From assembly GCF_051388915.1 (NCBI RefSeq), contig NZ_JBPKBH010000013.1, forward strand, positions 62,001-126,000: a DNA stretch of 64,000 bases, written 5' to 3'. Within the stretch, counting starts at the first letter, position 1. Each line of letters opens with the position of its first letter. The position numbers and the translations under genes are program-made. Below the pieces are notes generated by a model. The model was given only the letters and a program-made list of their open reading frames with translations. It had not been told where the DNA came from and did no database searches. Positions 56,647-63,357 of the stretch are shown here, piece after piece. The DNA comes from Yinghuangia sp051388915. Lineage in GTDB: Bacteria; Actinomycetota; Actinomycetes; Streptomycetales; Streptomycetaceae.

Positions 56647-57224
56647 GCGAGCACCAGCTTTTCCAGGCGAATGCGGTTGATCTTGCGCAACTCCTCGCGG
56701 GCGACGGCCCGTTCGGTGGCCGCGTCGTTGCGGAGGCGGGTGCGCAGAGCGGCGAGCATCTCGGCGGCGCCCTTGCCGGTGGCGCAGATCAGGAACACGT
56801 GGCCGAACCGGTCGAGGTACTCCCGGTTGGCGTCGGCGAGTTCGGCGAGCAGGTCGTCGCCGACGCCGCGTACGCCTGCCTGCTCGCGCTCCGAAGTGGC
56901 GTCGCCCGCCCGGGGTTTCCCGATCACGGCATGCCCGGCCATCGCCTCGTCGAGGTCGGCGGAGGTCAGTCCCGCCATCGCGATGTCGGACGCGCCGAAC
57001 AGCTCGTCGGTGTCGCGGTACGGGCGCCGCGACGCCACCGCGTCGAGCCACGCCCGGCTGGTGCAGACCTCGCCGAGCAGCTTCAGAGCTTCGTCGAGGG
57101 GGGCGGCGTTGAGCCGTCCGAGCCCGGCGGGGGCACCGGCGCGACCGCCGGACGCGGCCTCGGCACCGGTCTCGACGGAATGGGAAGACCGCTGGTCAGA
57201 TGGGGTTTCCGGTAGATCGGCCAC
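56643..57224 (-). CDS. OHCU decarboxylase
   Basis: A 193-residue enzyme that decarboxylates 2-oxo-4-hydroxy-4-carboxy-5-ureidoimidazoline to S-allantoin. The family blocks are LLGEVCTSRAWLDAVASRRPY, the catalytic-His region AMAGHAVIGKP (usual AHPRIG; here His kept, Pro-Arg replaced by Ala-Val) and FGHVFLICATGKGAAEMLAAL. About 35 N-terminal residues are low complexity. GTG 57224 with AGGAGG 6 nt upstream. First gene of a four-gene operon with HIU hydrolase, uricase and 8-oxoguanine deaminase. Confidence 0.88.
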   Translation of the reverse strand: MADLPETPSDQRSSHSVETGAEAASGGRAGAPAGLGRLNAAPLDEALKLLGEVCTSRAWLDAVASRRPYRDTDELFGASDIAMAGLTSADLDEAMAGHAVIGKPRAGDATSEREQAGVRGVGDDLLAELADANREYLDRFGHVFLICATGKGAAEMLAALRTRLRNDAATERAVAREELRKINRIRLEKLVLA

Positions 57225-57289
57225 GCCGGACCTCCTGGAAGGGGAACGGAGTCATCGCGTCCGGATCGTCGGAACCGCGCTCAGCGTGA

Positions 57290-57330
57290 ACCGTAGGTCG
57301 GCATGTGACATGCCGTCAACAGTTTGTTGA
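57290..57330 (-). promoter_or_regulatory. Promoter with shared operator, upstream of the uricase operon
   Basis: Minus strand: -35 TTGACG (57314-57319), 18-nt spacer, -10 TACGGT (57290-57295). Palindrome TCAACAGTTTGTTGA at 57316-57330 overlaps the -35 (operator copy 2 of 3). A second perfect palindrome GGCATGT-G-ACATGCC (57300-57314) fills the spacer. Confidence 0.65.
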
Positions 57331-57508
57331 AGTGGATCAGCCGGGTGGGCGAACGCCCGGTCTTGGAGGTTCGTACAGTCGACAACCGGCCGTGCGCCGC
57401 CCCGTGCCCCCGGCCCGGGCTCCCGCCCCGTGTCCCCGCCCCGTACTCCCGGCCCGTGCCCCCGCCCCGTCCGATCCGCCCGCCCGCCGGCCGCCCTCCC
57501 GGCCCGTC
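57331..57508. repeat. CCCCG/CCCGGCC-rich low-complexity stretch
   Basis: 57395-57500 consists of drifting GCCCCGTGCCCCCGGCCCG words immediately after the stop (57509, minus) of the HTH gene. No gene is seen. Confidence 0.5.
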
Positions 57509-57874
57509 CTACTGGGACTGCTCCCGGTTCAGGTAGTTGTAGACCGTGAAGCGGCTGACCCCGAGGGCCGCCGCGACCGACTCGACGCCGTGCCGGATGG
57601 TGAACGCGCCGCGCTCCTCCAGCACCCGCACCACGCGCTGCTTGTCCTCGCGGCCGAGCTCGGCGAGCGGTCCGCCGAACTGGCGCACCATTTCGGCCAG
57701 CAGGCGGTCGAGGGCGGCGCCGAGGTGCGGCAGGCGTACAGCCACCACCGGGTCGCCGTCCCAGTGCAGTACGACGTCCTCGCTGCGGGCCTCGCCGGCG
57801 GCGACGAAGTCCGCGCCGAGTGCGTCCACGAGCGGCTTGACGGCGTCCACCAGCGGGTGCGACGGCTCGTTCAT
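57509..57874 (-). CDS. Small HTH DNA-binding regulator (YheO/DauR-like C-terminus)
   Basis: A 121-residue protein ending in a Fis/YheO-type HTH: ESVAAALGVSRFTVYNYLNR (residues about 97-116), preceded by DKQRVVRVLEERGAFTIRHG. The N-terminal half is a short domain of unknown role. Such HTH proteins accompany uricase genes in Streptomyces (from memory). The ATG overlaps the stop of the preceding thiamine-binding-like gene (ATGA), so both are translated together. Confidence 0.78.
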   Translation of the reverse strand: MNEPSHPLVDAVKPLVDALGADFVAAGEARSEDVVLHWDGDPVVAVRLPHLGAALDRLLAEMVRQFGGPLAELGREDKQRVVRVLEERGAFTIRHGVESVAAALGVSRFTVYNYLNREQSQ

Positions 57875-58119
57875 CGGGCGTCCTCCGGTACCGCGGTGAC
57901 CTGCACGGAGATGCGCGTGGCGCCCACCGCGAAGGTGTCCCGGAACAGCCGGTCGACGACCGCGAGCACGGTCTCGGCCTCGCCCACCGCGCTGGTGCCG
58001 AACGGTCCGACCTCGACCTCCAGGCCCGCCTCGTCCACGATGCGCCGCGCTGTCACGGCGTGCGGCGGGAAATCCGGCATTTCAAACGGTTCGGTGGTGA
58101 ACTCCATCTTCAATCGCAC
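57871..58119 (-). CDS. MTH1187/YkoF-like (thiamine-binding superfamily) protein
   Basis: An 82-residue ferredoxin-like protein: MEFTTEPFEMPDFPPHAVTA, VEVGPFGTSAVGEAETVL and a C-terminal GATRISVQVTAVPE. This is the DUF77/MTH1187-type fold; ligand unknown (thiamine or hydroxymethylpyrimidine in relatives). GTG 58119 lies 7 nt after the minus-strand -10 TAGGGT (58127-58132), a leaderless pattern; the in-frame extension upstream is rejected. It forms an operon with the HTH regulator. Confidence 0.75.
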   Translation of the reverse strand: MRLKMEFTTEPFEMPDFPPHAVTARRIVDEAGLEVEVGPFGTSAVGEAETVLAVVDRLFRDTFAVGATRISVQVTAVPEDAR

Positions 58120-58175
58120 GGCCTGAACCCTAACCACCCCCTGTCGACTAATCCAGGATTCCTCGGAGCGCGGGA

Positions 58176-58228
58176 TTGACAAACTGTTGAAGCCGCGTGC
58201 CATCATTCCGTTAAGCAGAATCCTGCTT
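58176..58228 (+). promoter_or_regulatory. Promoter region with shared operator, upstream of hyi-glxR-gcl
   Basis: TTGACAAACTGTTGA at 58176-58190 is the third copy of the shared palindrome (reverse complement TCAACAGTTTGTCAA) and contains a consensus -35 TTGACA; CATCAT at 58201-58206 is a possible -10 with a 19-nt spacer. AAGCAG-AATC-CTGCTT (58213-58228) is a further inverted repeat near the transcription start. Confidence 0.6.
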
Positions 58229-58275
58229 CCGCATCGTGGAATTCACCCGTTCGATCCGTGGAAGAGGTGATGACC

Positions 58276-59115
58276 GTGCGCGCAGTGCCGCGCTTCGATG
58301 TCAACCTTTCGATCCTGTTCACCGAGCTGCCGCTGCTGGAGCGGCCGCGGGCCGCAGCCGAGGCCGGCTTCACCGAGGCCGAGCTGTGGTGGCCGTTCGA
58401 CGGGCCGACTCCGGCCGATGCGGAGCTCGACGCGCTGGAGCGCGCGCTCGCCGACGCGGGCATCGCGCTGGTGGGCCTCAACTTCGACGCGGGCCACATG
58501 CCCGGCGGCGACCGCGGGCTCCTGTCGCGGCCCGCCGACTCGGCCCGCTTCCGCGCCAACATCGACGTCGCGGTGGGCTTCGCGACCCGTCTCGGCTGCC
58601 GGGCGCTCAACGCGTTGTACGGCAACCGCGTGGCCGGCCTCGATCCCGCCGTGCAGTCCGAACTCGCCCTGGAGAACCTGGCATTGGCCGCCCAGGCCGC
58701 ACATCGCGAGGGTGCGGTCGTGCTGGTGGAGGCGGTCAACACCGTGGAGAACCCGCACTACCAGCTCGACTCGGCGAAGGCCGCCGTCGAGGTGGTCGAC
58801 GCGGTCAACGCCGCGACCGGCCTCGGCAACACCCGTTTCCTGCTCGACCTCTACCACCTCGCCACGATGGGCGAGGACCTGCCGGCCGTGATCGCCGCGT
58901 ACGCCGACCGCGTCGGCCACGTGCAGATCGCCGACAGCCCCGGGCGCGGGCAGCCCGGCACCGGCGGACTCGACTTCGACGACCTGTTCGACCGCCTCGC
59001 CGCGGTCGGCTACGACGGCCGCATCGGCCTCGAATACAAGCCCGTGGGCGGCCCCAGCGCCGACAGCTTCGGCTGGCTGCCGCGCGAGAACCGCTCCGGG
59101 AGGGGACACGCATGA
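58276..59115 (+). CDS. hyi: Hydroxypyruvate isomerase (TIM-barrel)
   Basis: A 279-residue AP-endonuclease-2-type TIM barrel: RFDVNLSILFTELPLLERP opening, AGFTEAELWWPF, VLVEAVNTVENPHYQLDS, RFLLDLYHLATMGED and HVQIADSPGRGQPGTGGLDF with the metal-binding Glu, Asp and His residues. It interconverts hydroxypyruvate and tartronate semialdehyde. GTG 58276 has GAAGAGG 8 nt upstream; ATG 58270 is in frame but too close to the ribosome site. The stop overlaps the start of the reductase gene. Confidence 0.88.
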   Translation: MRAVPRFDVNLSILFTELPLLERPRAAAEAGFTEAELWWPFDGPTPADAELDALERALADAGIALVGLNFDAGHMPGGDRGLLSRPADSARFRANIDVAVGFATRLGCRALNALYGNRVAGLDPAVQSELALENLALAAQAAHREGAVVLVEAVNTVENPHYQLDSAKAAVEVVDAVNAATGLGNTRFLLDLYHLATMGEDLPAVIAAYADRVGHVQIADSPGRGQPGTGGLDFDDLFDRLAAVGYDGRIGLEYKPVGGPSADSFGWLPRENRSGRGHA

Positions 59116-60077
59116 GCACACCGAAGAACGGCAAGACCAGCGGGACCAGCGGGACCAGCGGGACCAGCAAAATAGCCTTCATCGGCCTGGGCATCATGGG
59201 CTCGCCGATGGCCGCCAACCTGCTCAAGGCCGGGTACGACGTCACCGGCTTCAACCTCACCCAGCCGCCGATCGACAAGCTCGTCGAGGCCGGGGGCCGG
59301 GGCGCCCGGTCGATCGCCGAGGCGGTGCGCGACGCGGACGCCGTCATCACCATGGTGCCGGCGGACCCGCAGGTCGAGGAGGTCATGTTCGGCGAGGGCG
59401 GCGTCCTCGACAACGTGCGCCCCGGCACGCTCGTCATCGACATGAGCTCGATCAGGCCCAGCACCTCGGTCGCGGTCGGAACGGCCGGCAGCACGCGCGG
59501 ACTTCGGGTGCTGGACGCCCCGGTCTCGGGAGGGGAGGCGGGCGCGGTCGAGGCCGTCCTGTCCATCATGGTCGGCGGCGAGGCGGCCGACTTCGCCGCG
59601 GCGCTGCCGCTGTTCGAGGCGCTCGGCAGGACGATCGTGCACGTCGGGCCCTACGGCGCCGGGCAGACCGTCAAGGCCGCCAACCAGCTCATCGTGGCCG
59701 GCAACATCCAACTCGTCGCCGAGGCCCTGCTGTTCCTCGAACGTGCGGGCGTCGACACCGAGGCCGGGCTGAAGGTGCTCGGCGGCGGCCTCGCCGGCAG
59801 CACCGTGCTGGCCAGGAAGGGCGACTCGATGCGGGCCAGGCAGTTCAAGCCGGGCTTCCGCATCGACCTGCACCACAAGGACATGGGCATTGTCTCGGAC
59901 GCCGCCCGCGAACTCGGCCTCGTGCTGCCCTTCGGCGCGCTCGCCACGACGCTGGTCGCCGCGCTGCGCGCGCAGGGCGGCGGGGATCTCGACCACAGCG
60001 GGCTTCTGCTCGGCCTCGAACGGCTCAACGGCCTTGCTGACACGAGTGGTTCGGGCAACGGAAAGGACGGCGTCTGA
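59112..60077 (+). CDS. glxR: 2-hydroxy-3-oxopropionate (tartronate semialdehyde) reductase
   Basis: A 321-residue beta-hydroxyacid dehydrogenase: NAD(P)-binding IAFIGLGIMGSPMAANLLKAG (residues about 21-41; quoted in part elsewhere), the substrate loop DAPVSGGEAGA and the catalytic lysine in GAGQTVKAANQL (near residue 190). It reduces tartronate semialdehyde to D-glycerate. The N-terminus has a GTS x4 repeat coded by a 9-bp unit. It overlaps hyi by 4 nt and gcl by 1 nt, so the three are tightly coupled. Confidence 0.9.
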   Translation: MSTPKNGKTSGTSGTSGTSKIAFIGLGIMGSPMAANLLKAGYDVTGFNLTQPPIDKLVEAGGRGARSIAEAVRDADAVITMVPADPQVEEVMFGEGGVLDNVRPGTLVIDMSSIRPSTSVAVGTAGSTRGLRVLDAPVSGGEAGAVEAVLSIMVGGEAADFAAALPLFEALGRTIVHVGPYGAGQTVKAANQLIVAGNIQLVAEALLFLERAGVDTEAGLKVLGGGLAGSTVLARKGDSMRARQFKPGFRIDLHHKDMGIVSDAARELGLVLPFGALATTLVAALRAQGGGDLDHSGLLLGLERLNGLADTSGSGNGKDGV

Positions 60078-61798
60078 TGGCTCCGAGACTGATGCCCGTG
60101 ATGGACGCCGTCGTCCACGTCCTCAAGTCGGAGGGTGTGGACACCGCGTTCGGCTGCCCGGGCGCCGCAATCCTCCCGCTCTACAAGGCCCTTGAGGACG
60201 ACGGCACGATCGAGCACCTGATCGTCCGCCACGAGGAGGGCGCCACGCACATGGCCGACGGCTGGGCGCGTACCAACGGCAACGTCGGTGTCGCGATCGG
60301 CACTTCGGGCCCGGCCGGGACCAACATGATCACCGGCCTCTACACCGCGATCGCCGACTCGATCCCGATCGTGTGCATCACCGGCCAGGCCGTCTCCGCC
60401 AAGCTGCACCAGGAGGCGTTCCAGGCGGTCGACATCGTGGAGATCGCCAAGCCGGTCACCAAGTGGGCGGTGCAGGTCAAGGAGGCCGCGCAGGCCCCGT
60501 GGATCTTCCGCGAGGCGTTCCGCATCGCCCGGTCGGGCCGTCCGGGCCCGGTGCTCATCGACCTGCCGCTGGACGTCCAGCAGCAGAAGATCCTGTGGGA
60601 CCCGGAGTTGGACGCGCCGCTTCCGGTCGCCGAGGTGCACCCGCACCTGCCGCGCGTCGAGGCCGCCCTGGACATGCTGCTCGCCGCCGAACGCCCGCTG
60701 CTGCTCTCCGGCGGCGGCGTCATCATCGGCGACGCGCACGAGGAACTGGTCGAGCTGGCCGAGCTGTTGCAGATCCCCGTGCAGGTCACGCTGATGGGCA
60801 AGGGCTCGATCGACGAGGACCACGCGCTCTACAGCGGTATGACCGGCATCCAGACCTCGCAGCGGTACGGCAACGCCTCGTTCCTGGAATCCGACCTCGT
60901 GCTGGCCCTCGGCGCTCGCTTCGGCGACCGGCACACCGGAGCGCTGGACGTCTACCGCGGCGACCGCAGGTTCATCCACGTCGACATCGAACCGACCCAG
61001 ATCGGCAAGGTCTTCCAGCCCGACCTGGGCATCGTGTCGGACACCCGGCTGTTCCTCCGGGCCATGCTGCGCGCCGCCAAGGAACGCGGGCTGCGCCGCG
61101 AGGCGGGCCCGTGGGTGGCGCGGATCCAGGAGCTGCGCGCCACGCTGACGCGGCGCGAGGACTTCGACAGCGTGCCGGTGAAGGCGCCGCGCGCGTACAA
61201 GGAGATCAACGAGGTCTTCGACGCCGGGACGTACTTCGTCACCGCGATCGGGCTCTACCAGATCTGGGGCGGCCAGCACCAGAAGGCGTACCTGCCGCGC
61301 CGCTACCAGATCTGCGGCCAGGCCGGGCCGCTCGGCTGGGAGATTCCGGCGGCGATCGGCGTCAAGAAGGCGCTCAAGAACAGCGACCCGGACGCCGAGG
61401 TCGTGGGCATCGTCGGCGACTACGGCTTCCAGTACCTCGTCGAGGAGCTGGCGGTGGCGGCGCAGTACAACGTGCCGTTCGTGATCATCATGCTCAACAA
61501 CGAGTACCTGGGCCTGATCCGCCAGGCGTCACTGCCGTACGAGATGAACTACCAGGTGGACATCCACTACGACGACTACGGCACCGACAACGTGAAGATC
61601 ATGGAGGCGTACGGCTGCTCCGGCGTCCGGGTCTTCGAGCCGGGCGAGATCCGCCGGTCGCTGGAGTGGGCGCGCAAGGAGGCGCAGGCCACGTCCCGGC
61701 CGGTGCTGGTGGAGATCATGATCGAGCGCGAGGCCAACACGCCGCACGGGCCGGCGATCGACGCGGTCCGGGAGTTCGAGCCCGTGCCGCAGGGCTGA
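60077..61798 (+). CDS. gcl: Glyoxylate carboligase-like ThDP enzyme with canonical Glu
   Basis: A 573-residue ThDP enzyme between tartronate semialdehyde reductase and glycerate kinase genes, so assigned to glyoxylate carboligase (two glyoxylate to tartronate semialdehyde plus CO2). ThDP-binding GDYGFQYLVEELAV ... NN motif lies near residues 458-486, and the FAD-type middle domain GTSGPAGTNMITGLY/SIPIVCITGQA is present. The pyrimidine-contacting residue, Val51 in E. coli Gcl (HVEGA), is Glu53 here (HEEGA), as in acetolactate synthases. ATG overlaps the glxR stop. A strong hairpin follows. Confidence 0.85.
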   Translation: MAPRLMPVMDAVVHVLKSEGVDTAFGCPGAAILPLYKALEDDGTIEHLIVRHEEGATHMADGWARTNGNVGVAIGTSGPAGTNMITGLYTAIADSIPIVCITGQAVSAKLHQEAFQAVDIVEIAKPVTKWAVQVKEAAQAPWIFREAFRIARSGRPGPVLIDLPLDVQQQKILWDPELDAPLPVAEVHPHLPRVEAALDMLLAAERPLLLSGGGVIIGDAHEELVELAELLQIPVQVTLMGKGSIDEDHALYSGMTGIQTSQRYGNASFLESDLVLALGARFGDRHTGALDVYRGDRRFIHVDIEPTQIGKVFQPDLGIVSDTRLFLRAMLRAAKERGLRREAGPWVARIQELRATLTRREDFDSVPVKAPRAYKEINEVFDAGTYFVTAIGLYQIWGGQHQKAYLPRRYQICGQAGPLGWEIPAAIGVKKALKNSDPDAEVVGIVGDYGFQYLVEELAVAAQYNVPFVIIMLNNEYLGLIRQASLPYEMNYQVDIHYDDYGTDNVKIMEAYGCSGVRVFEPGEIRRSLEWARKEAQATSRPVLVEIMIEREANTPHGPAIDAVREFEPVPQG

Positions 61799-61938
61799 GC
61801 GGCCTCGGGGCCGGGGTCGGGGCTGGTCCGGCACCGGACCGGGCTTGCGCCTGGACGCCCGCAGCCCGAACAGCGCACAGACCGGCGGGGCCCGGTGCCG
61901 ACCCTGGACCGTCTTCCCACAGGGCCCCGTCCGCGAGG

Positions 61939-61974
61939 CGCCGCCCGGTCCCCACCGACCGGGGCCGGGCGGCG
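61939..61974 (+). terminator. Hairpin after the hyi-glxR-gcl operon
   Basis: CGCCGCCCGG / CCGGGCGGCG stem extended by CCCC/GGGG after one bulged T. No T-run. Confidence 0.55.
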
Positions 61975-62125
61975 TCTCACCCCGCAGTCCCCACCCGGCG
62001 GCACCTGATCCGGTGTCGCGGCCGTGCCGCCGGGTGGAACACCTCTTCATGACCTAATGTCCCGATTGTCGGCGCCCGGTGCCTGTCCGTCCGCACCGAT
62101 CGGACCGTCCGTCCGGCCCCTGCGG

Positions 62126-62170
62126 TCGTGTGATCACACGATTTCCCGCGGACCCCGACCCGCATAGCGT
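62126..62170 (+). promoter_or_regulatory. Glycerate kinase promoter with 16-bp palindrome
   Basis: TCGTGTGATCACACGA (62126-62141) is a perfect palindrome of GntR-like appearance; TAGCGT (62165-62170) is a possible -10, placing the palindrome over the -35. Confidence 0.5.
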
Positions 62171-62196
62171 CTGCGACATCCGGAAAGGAGCAAGCC

Positions 62197-63357
62197 GTGG
62201 CAGCCCCGACGATCGTCGTCGCCCCCGACAAGTTCAAGGGCACGCTCACCGCGGCCGAGGCCGCCGGACACATCGCCGACGGCATCCTGCGGGTCCTGCC
62301 GGGCGCCGACGTACGCCGCCTCCCGGTGGCCGACGGCGGCGACGGCACGGTCGACGCGGCGGTCGCGGCCGGGTTTCGGCGGGTGCGCACCCGCGTCGCG
62401 GGGCCCACCGGACAGGCCGTGGACGCGTCCTTCGCGGTACGCGGCACCACCGCCGTCGTCGAACTCGCCGAGGCGTCCGGACTCGTCCTGCTCCCCGCGG
62501 GGGAGCCGGCGCCGCTGACCGCGAGCAGCTACGGCGTCGGCCAGTTGATCGCCGAGGCGGTGCGCGTGGGGGCGCATCGCGTCGTCCTCGGCCTCGGCGG
62601 AAGCGCCTGCACCGACGGCGGGGCCGGCATGGTGCAGGCACTCGGCGGGCGGCTGCTCGACGCTCACGGTGTCGAGCTGCCGCCCGGCGGGGCCGCGCTG
62701 CGTTCGCTGGACCGGATCGACGCCGCGGGCCTGCCGCGGCGGTACGCGGACACCGAGGTCGTCATCGCGTCGGACGTGGACAACCCGCTGCTCGGCCCGA
62801 AGGGCGCCGCCGCGGTCTACGGTCCGCAGAAGGGCGCCACCCCCGACGACGTGCGGGTGCTCGAAGCCGGGCTGACGTGCTGGGCGGAGGTGGTGCGCCG
62901 GGACGTCCCGACCGGCGCGGAATCCGCTTCGCCCGGCGCCGGCGCCGCCGGCGGGGTGGGCTTCGGCGCCCTCGCGTTCCTCGGCGCGACGCTGCGCCCA
63001 GGCATCGAACTCCTCCTTGACCTACTGGAGTTCGAGACTGTTGTCGCCGGTGCCGCGCTCGTCGTCACCGGGGAGGGCCGTCTCGATCCGCAGACCCTGC
63101 ACGGCAAAGCGCCCGCAGGTGTCGCCACGGCCGCCGCCCGTGCCGGGGTGCCGGTCGTGGCGGTGTGCGGCCGTCTGGAGCTGACGCCGACTCAGCTCCG
63201 GACGGCCGGAATCGTCCGGGCGTACGCGCTGGACGACCTCGCCCGGCAGGACACCGGCGGCGACCCGTTCGCCGGGGCCGCGCGCTACGCCGAGGAGGCG
63301 GGCGTCCTGCTGGCCAAGGATTTCACGGCAGTTGTGCACAAGGAGGCCGCCTGGTGA
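62197..63357 (+). CDS. glxK: Glycerate kinase (GlxK/GckA type 1)
   Basis: A 386-residue glycerate kinase: IVVAPDKFKGTLTAAEAA opening, VADGGDGTVDA, VVLGLGGSACTDGGAGM (phosphate-binding region), VIASDVDNPLLGPKGAAAVYG (in part) and GEGRLDPQTLHGKAPAGVA. It phosphorylates D-glycerate from the glyoxylate route to a phosphoglycerate for glycolysis. GTG 62197 has AAAGGAG 6 nt upstream. The stop overlaps the allantoinase start (GTGA). Confidence 0.92.
   Translation: MAAPTIVVAPDKFKGTLTAAEAAGHIADGILRVLPGADVRRLPVADGGDGTVDAAVAAGFRRVRTRVAGPTGQAVDASFAVRGTTAVVELAEASGLVLLPAGEPAPLTASSYGVGQLIAEAVRVGAHRVVLGLGGSACTDGGAGMVQALGGRLLDAHGVELPPGGAALRSLDRIDAAGLPRRYADTEVVIASDVDNPLLGPKGAAAVYGPQKGATPDDVRVLEAGLTCWAEVVRRDVPTGAESASPGAGAAGGVGFGALAFLGATLRPGIELLLDLLEFETVVAGAALVVTGEGRLDPQTLHGKAPAGVATAAARAGVPVVAVCGRLELTPTQLRTAGIVRAYALDDLARQDTGGDPFAGAARYAEEAGVLLAKDFTAVVHKEAAW

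Larger units (their letters stand above)
61799..62196. other. Intergenic region between gcl and glycerate kinase
   Basis: Holds a hairpin (61939-61974) and the glycerate kinase promoter region with a 16-bp palindrome. The first 60 nt after the gcl stop are GGGGCCGGGG-type low complexity. No gene is seen. Confidence 0.45.

Noticed and set aside
62126..62141. Crp (cAMP receptor protein) site
   Set aside because: The TGTGA and TCACA arms touch each other with no 6-bp spacer, so it does not fit the Crp consensus.
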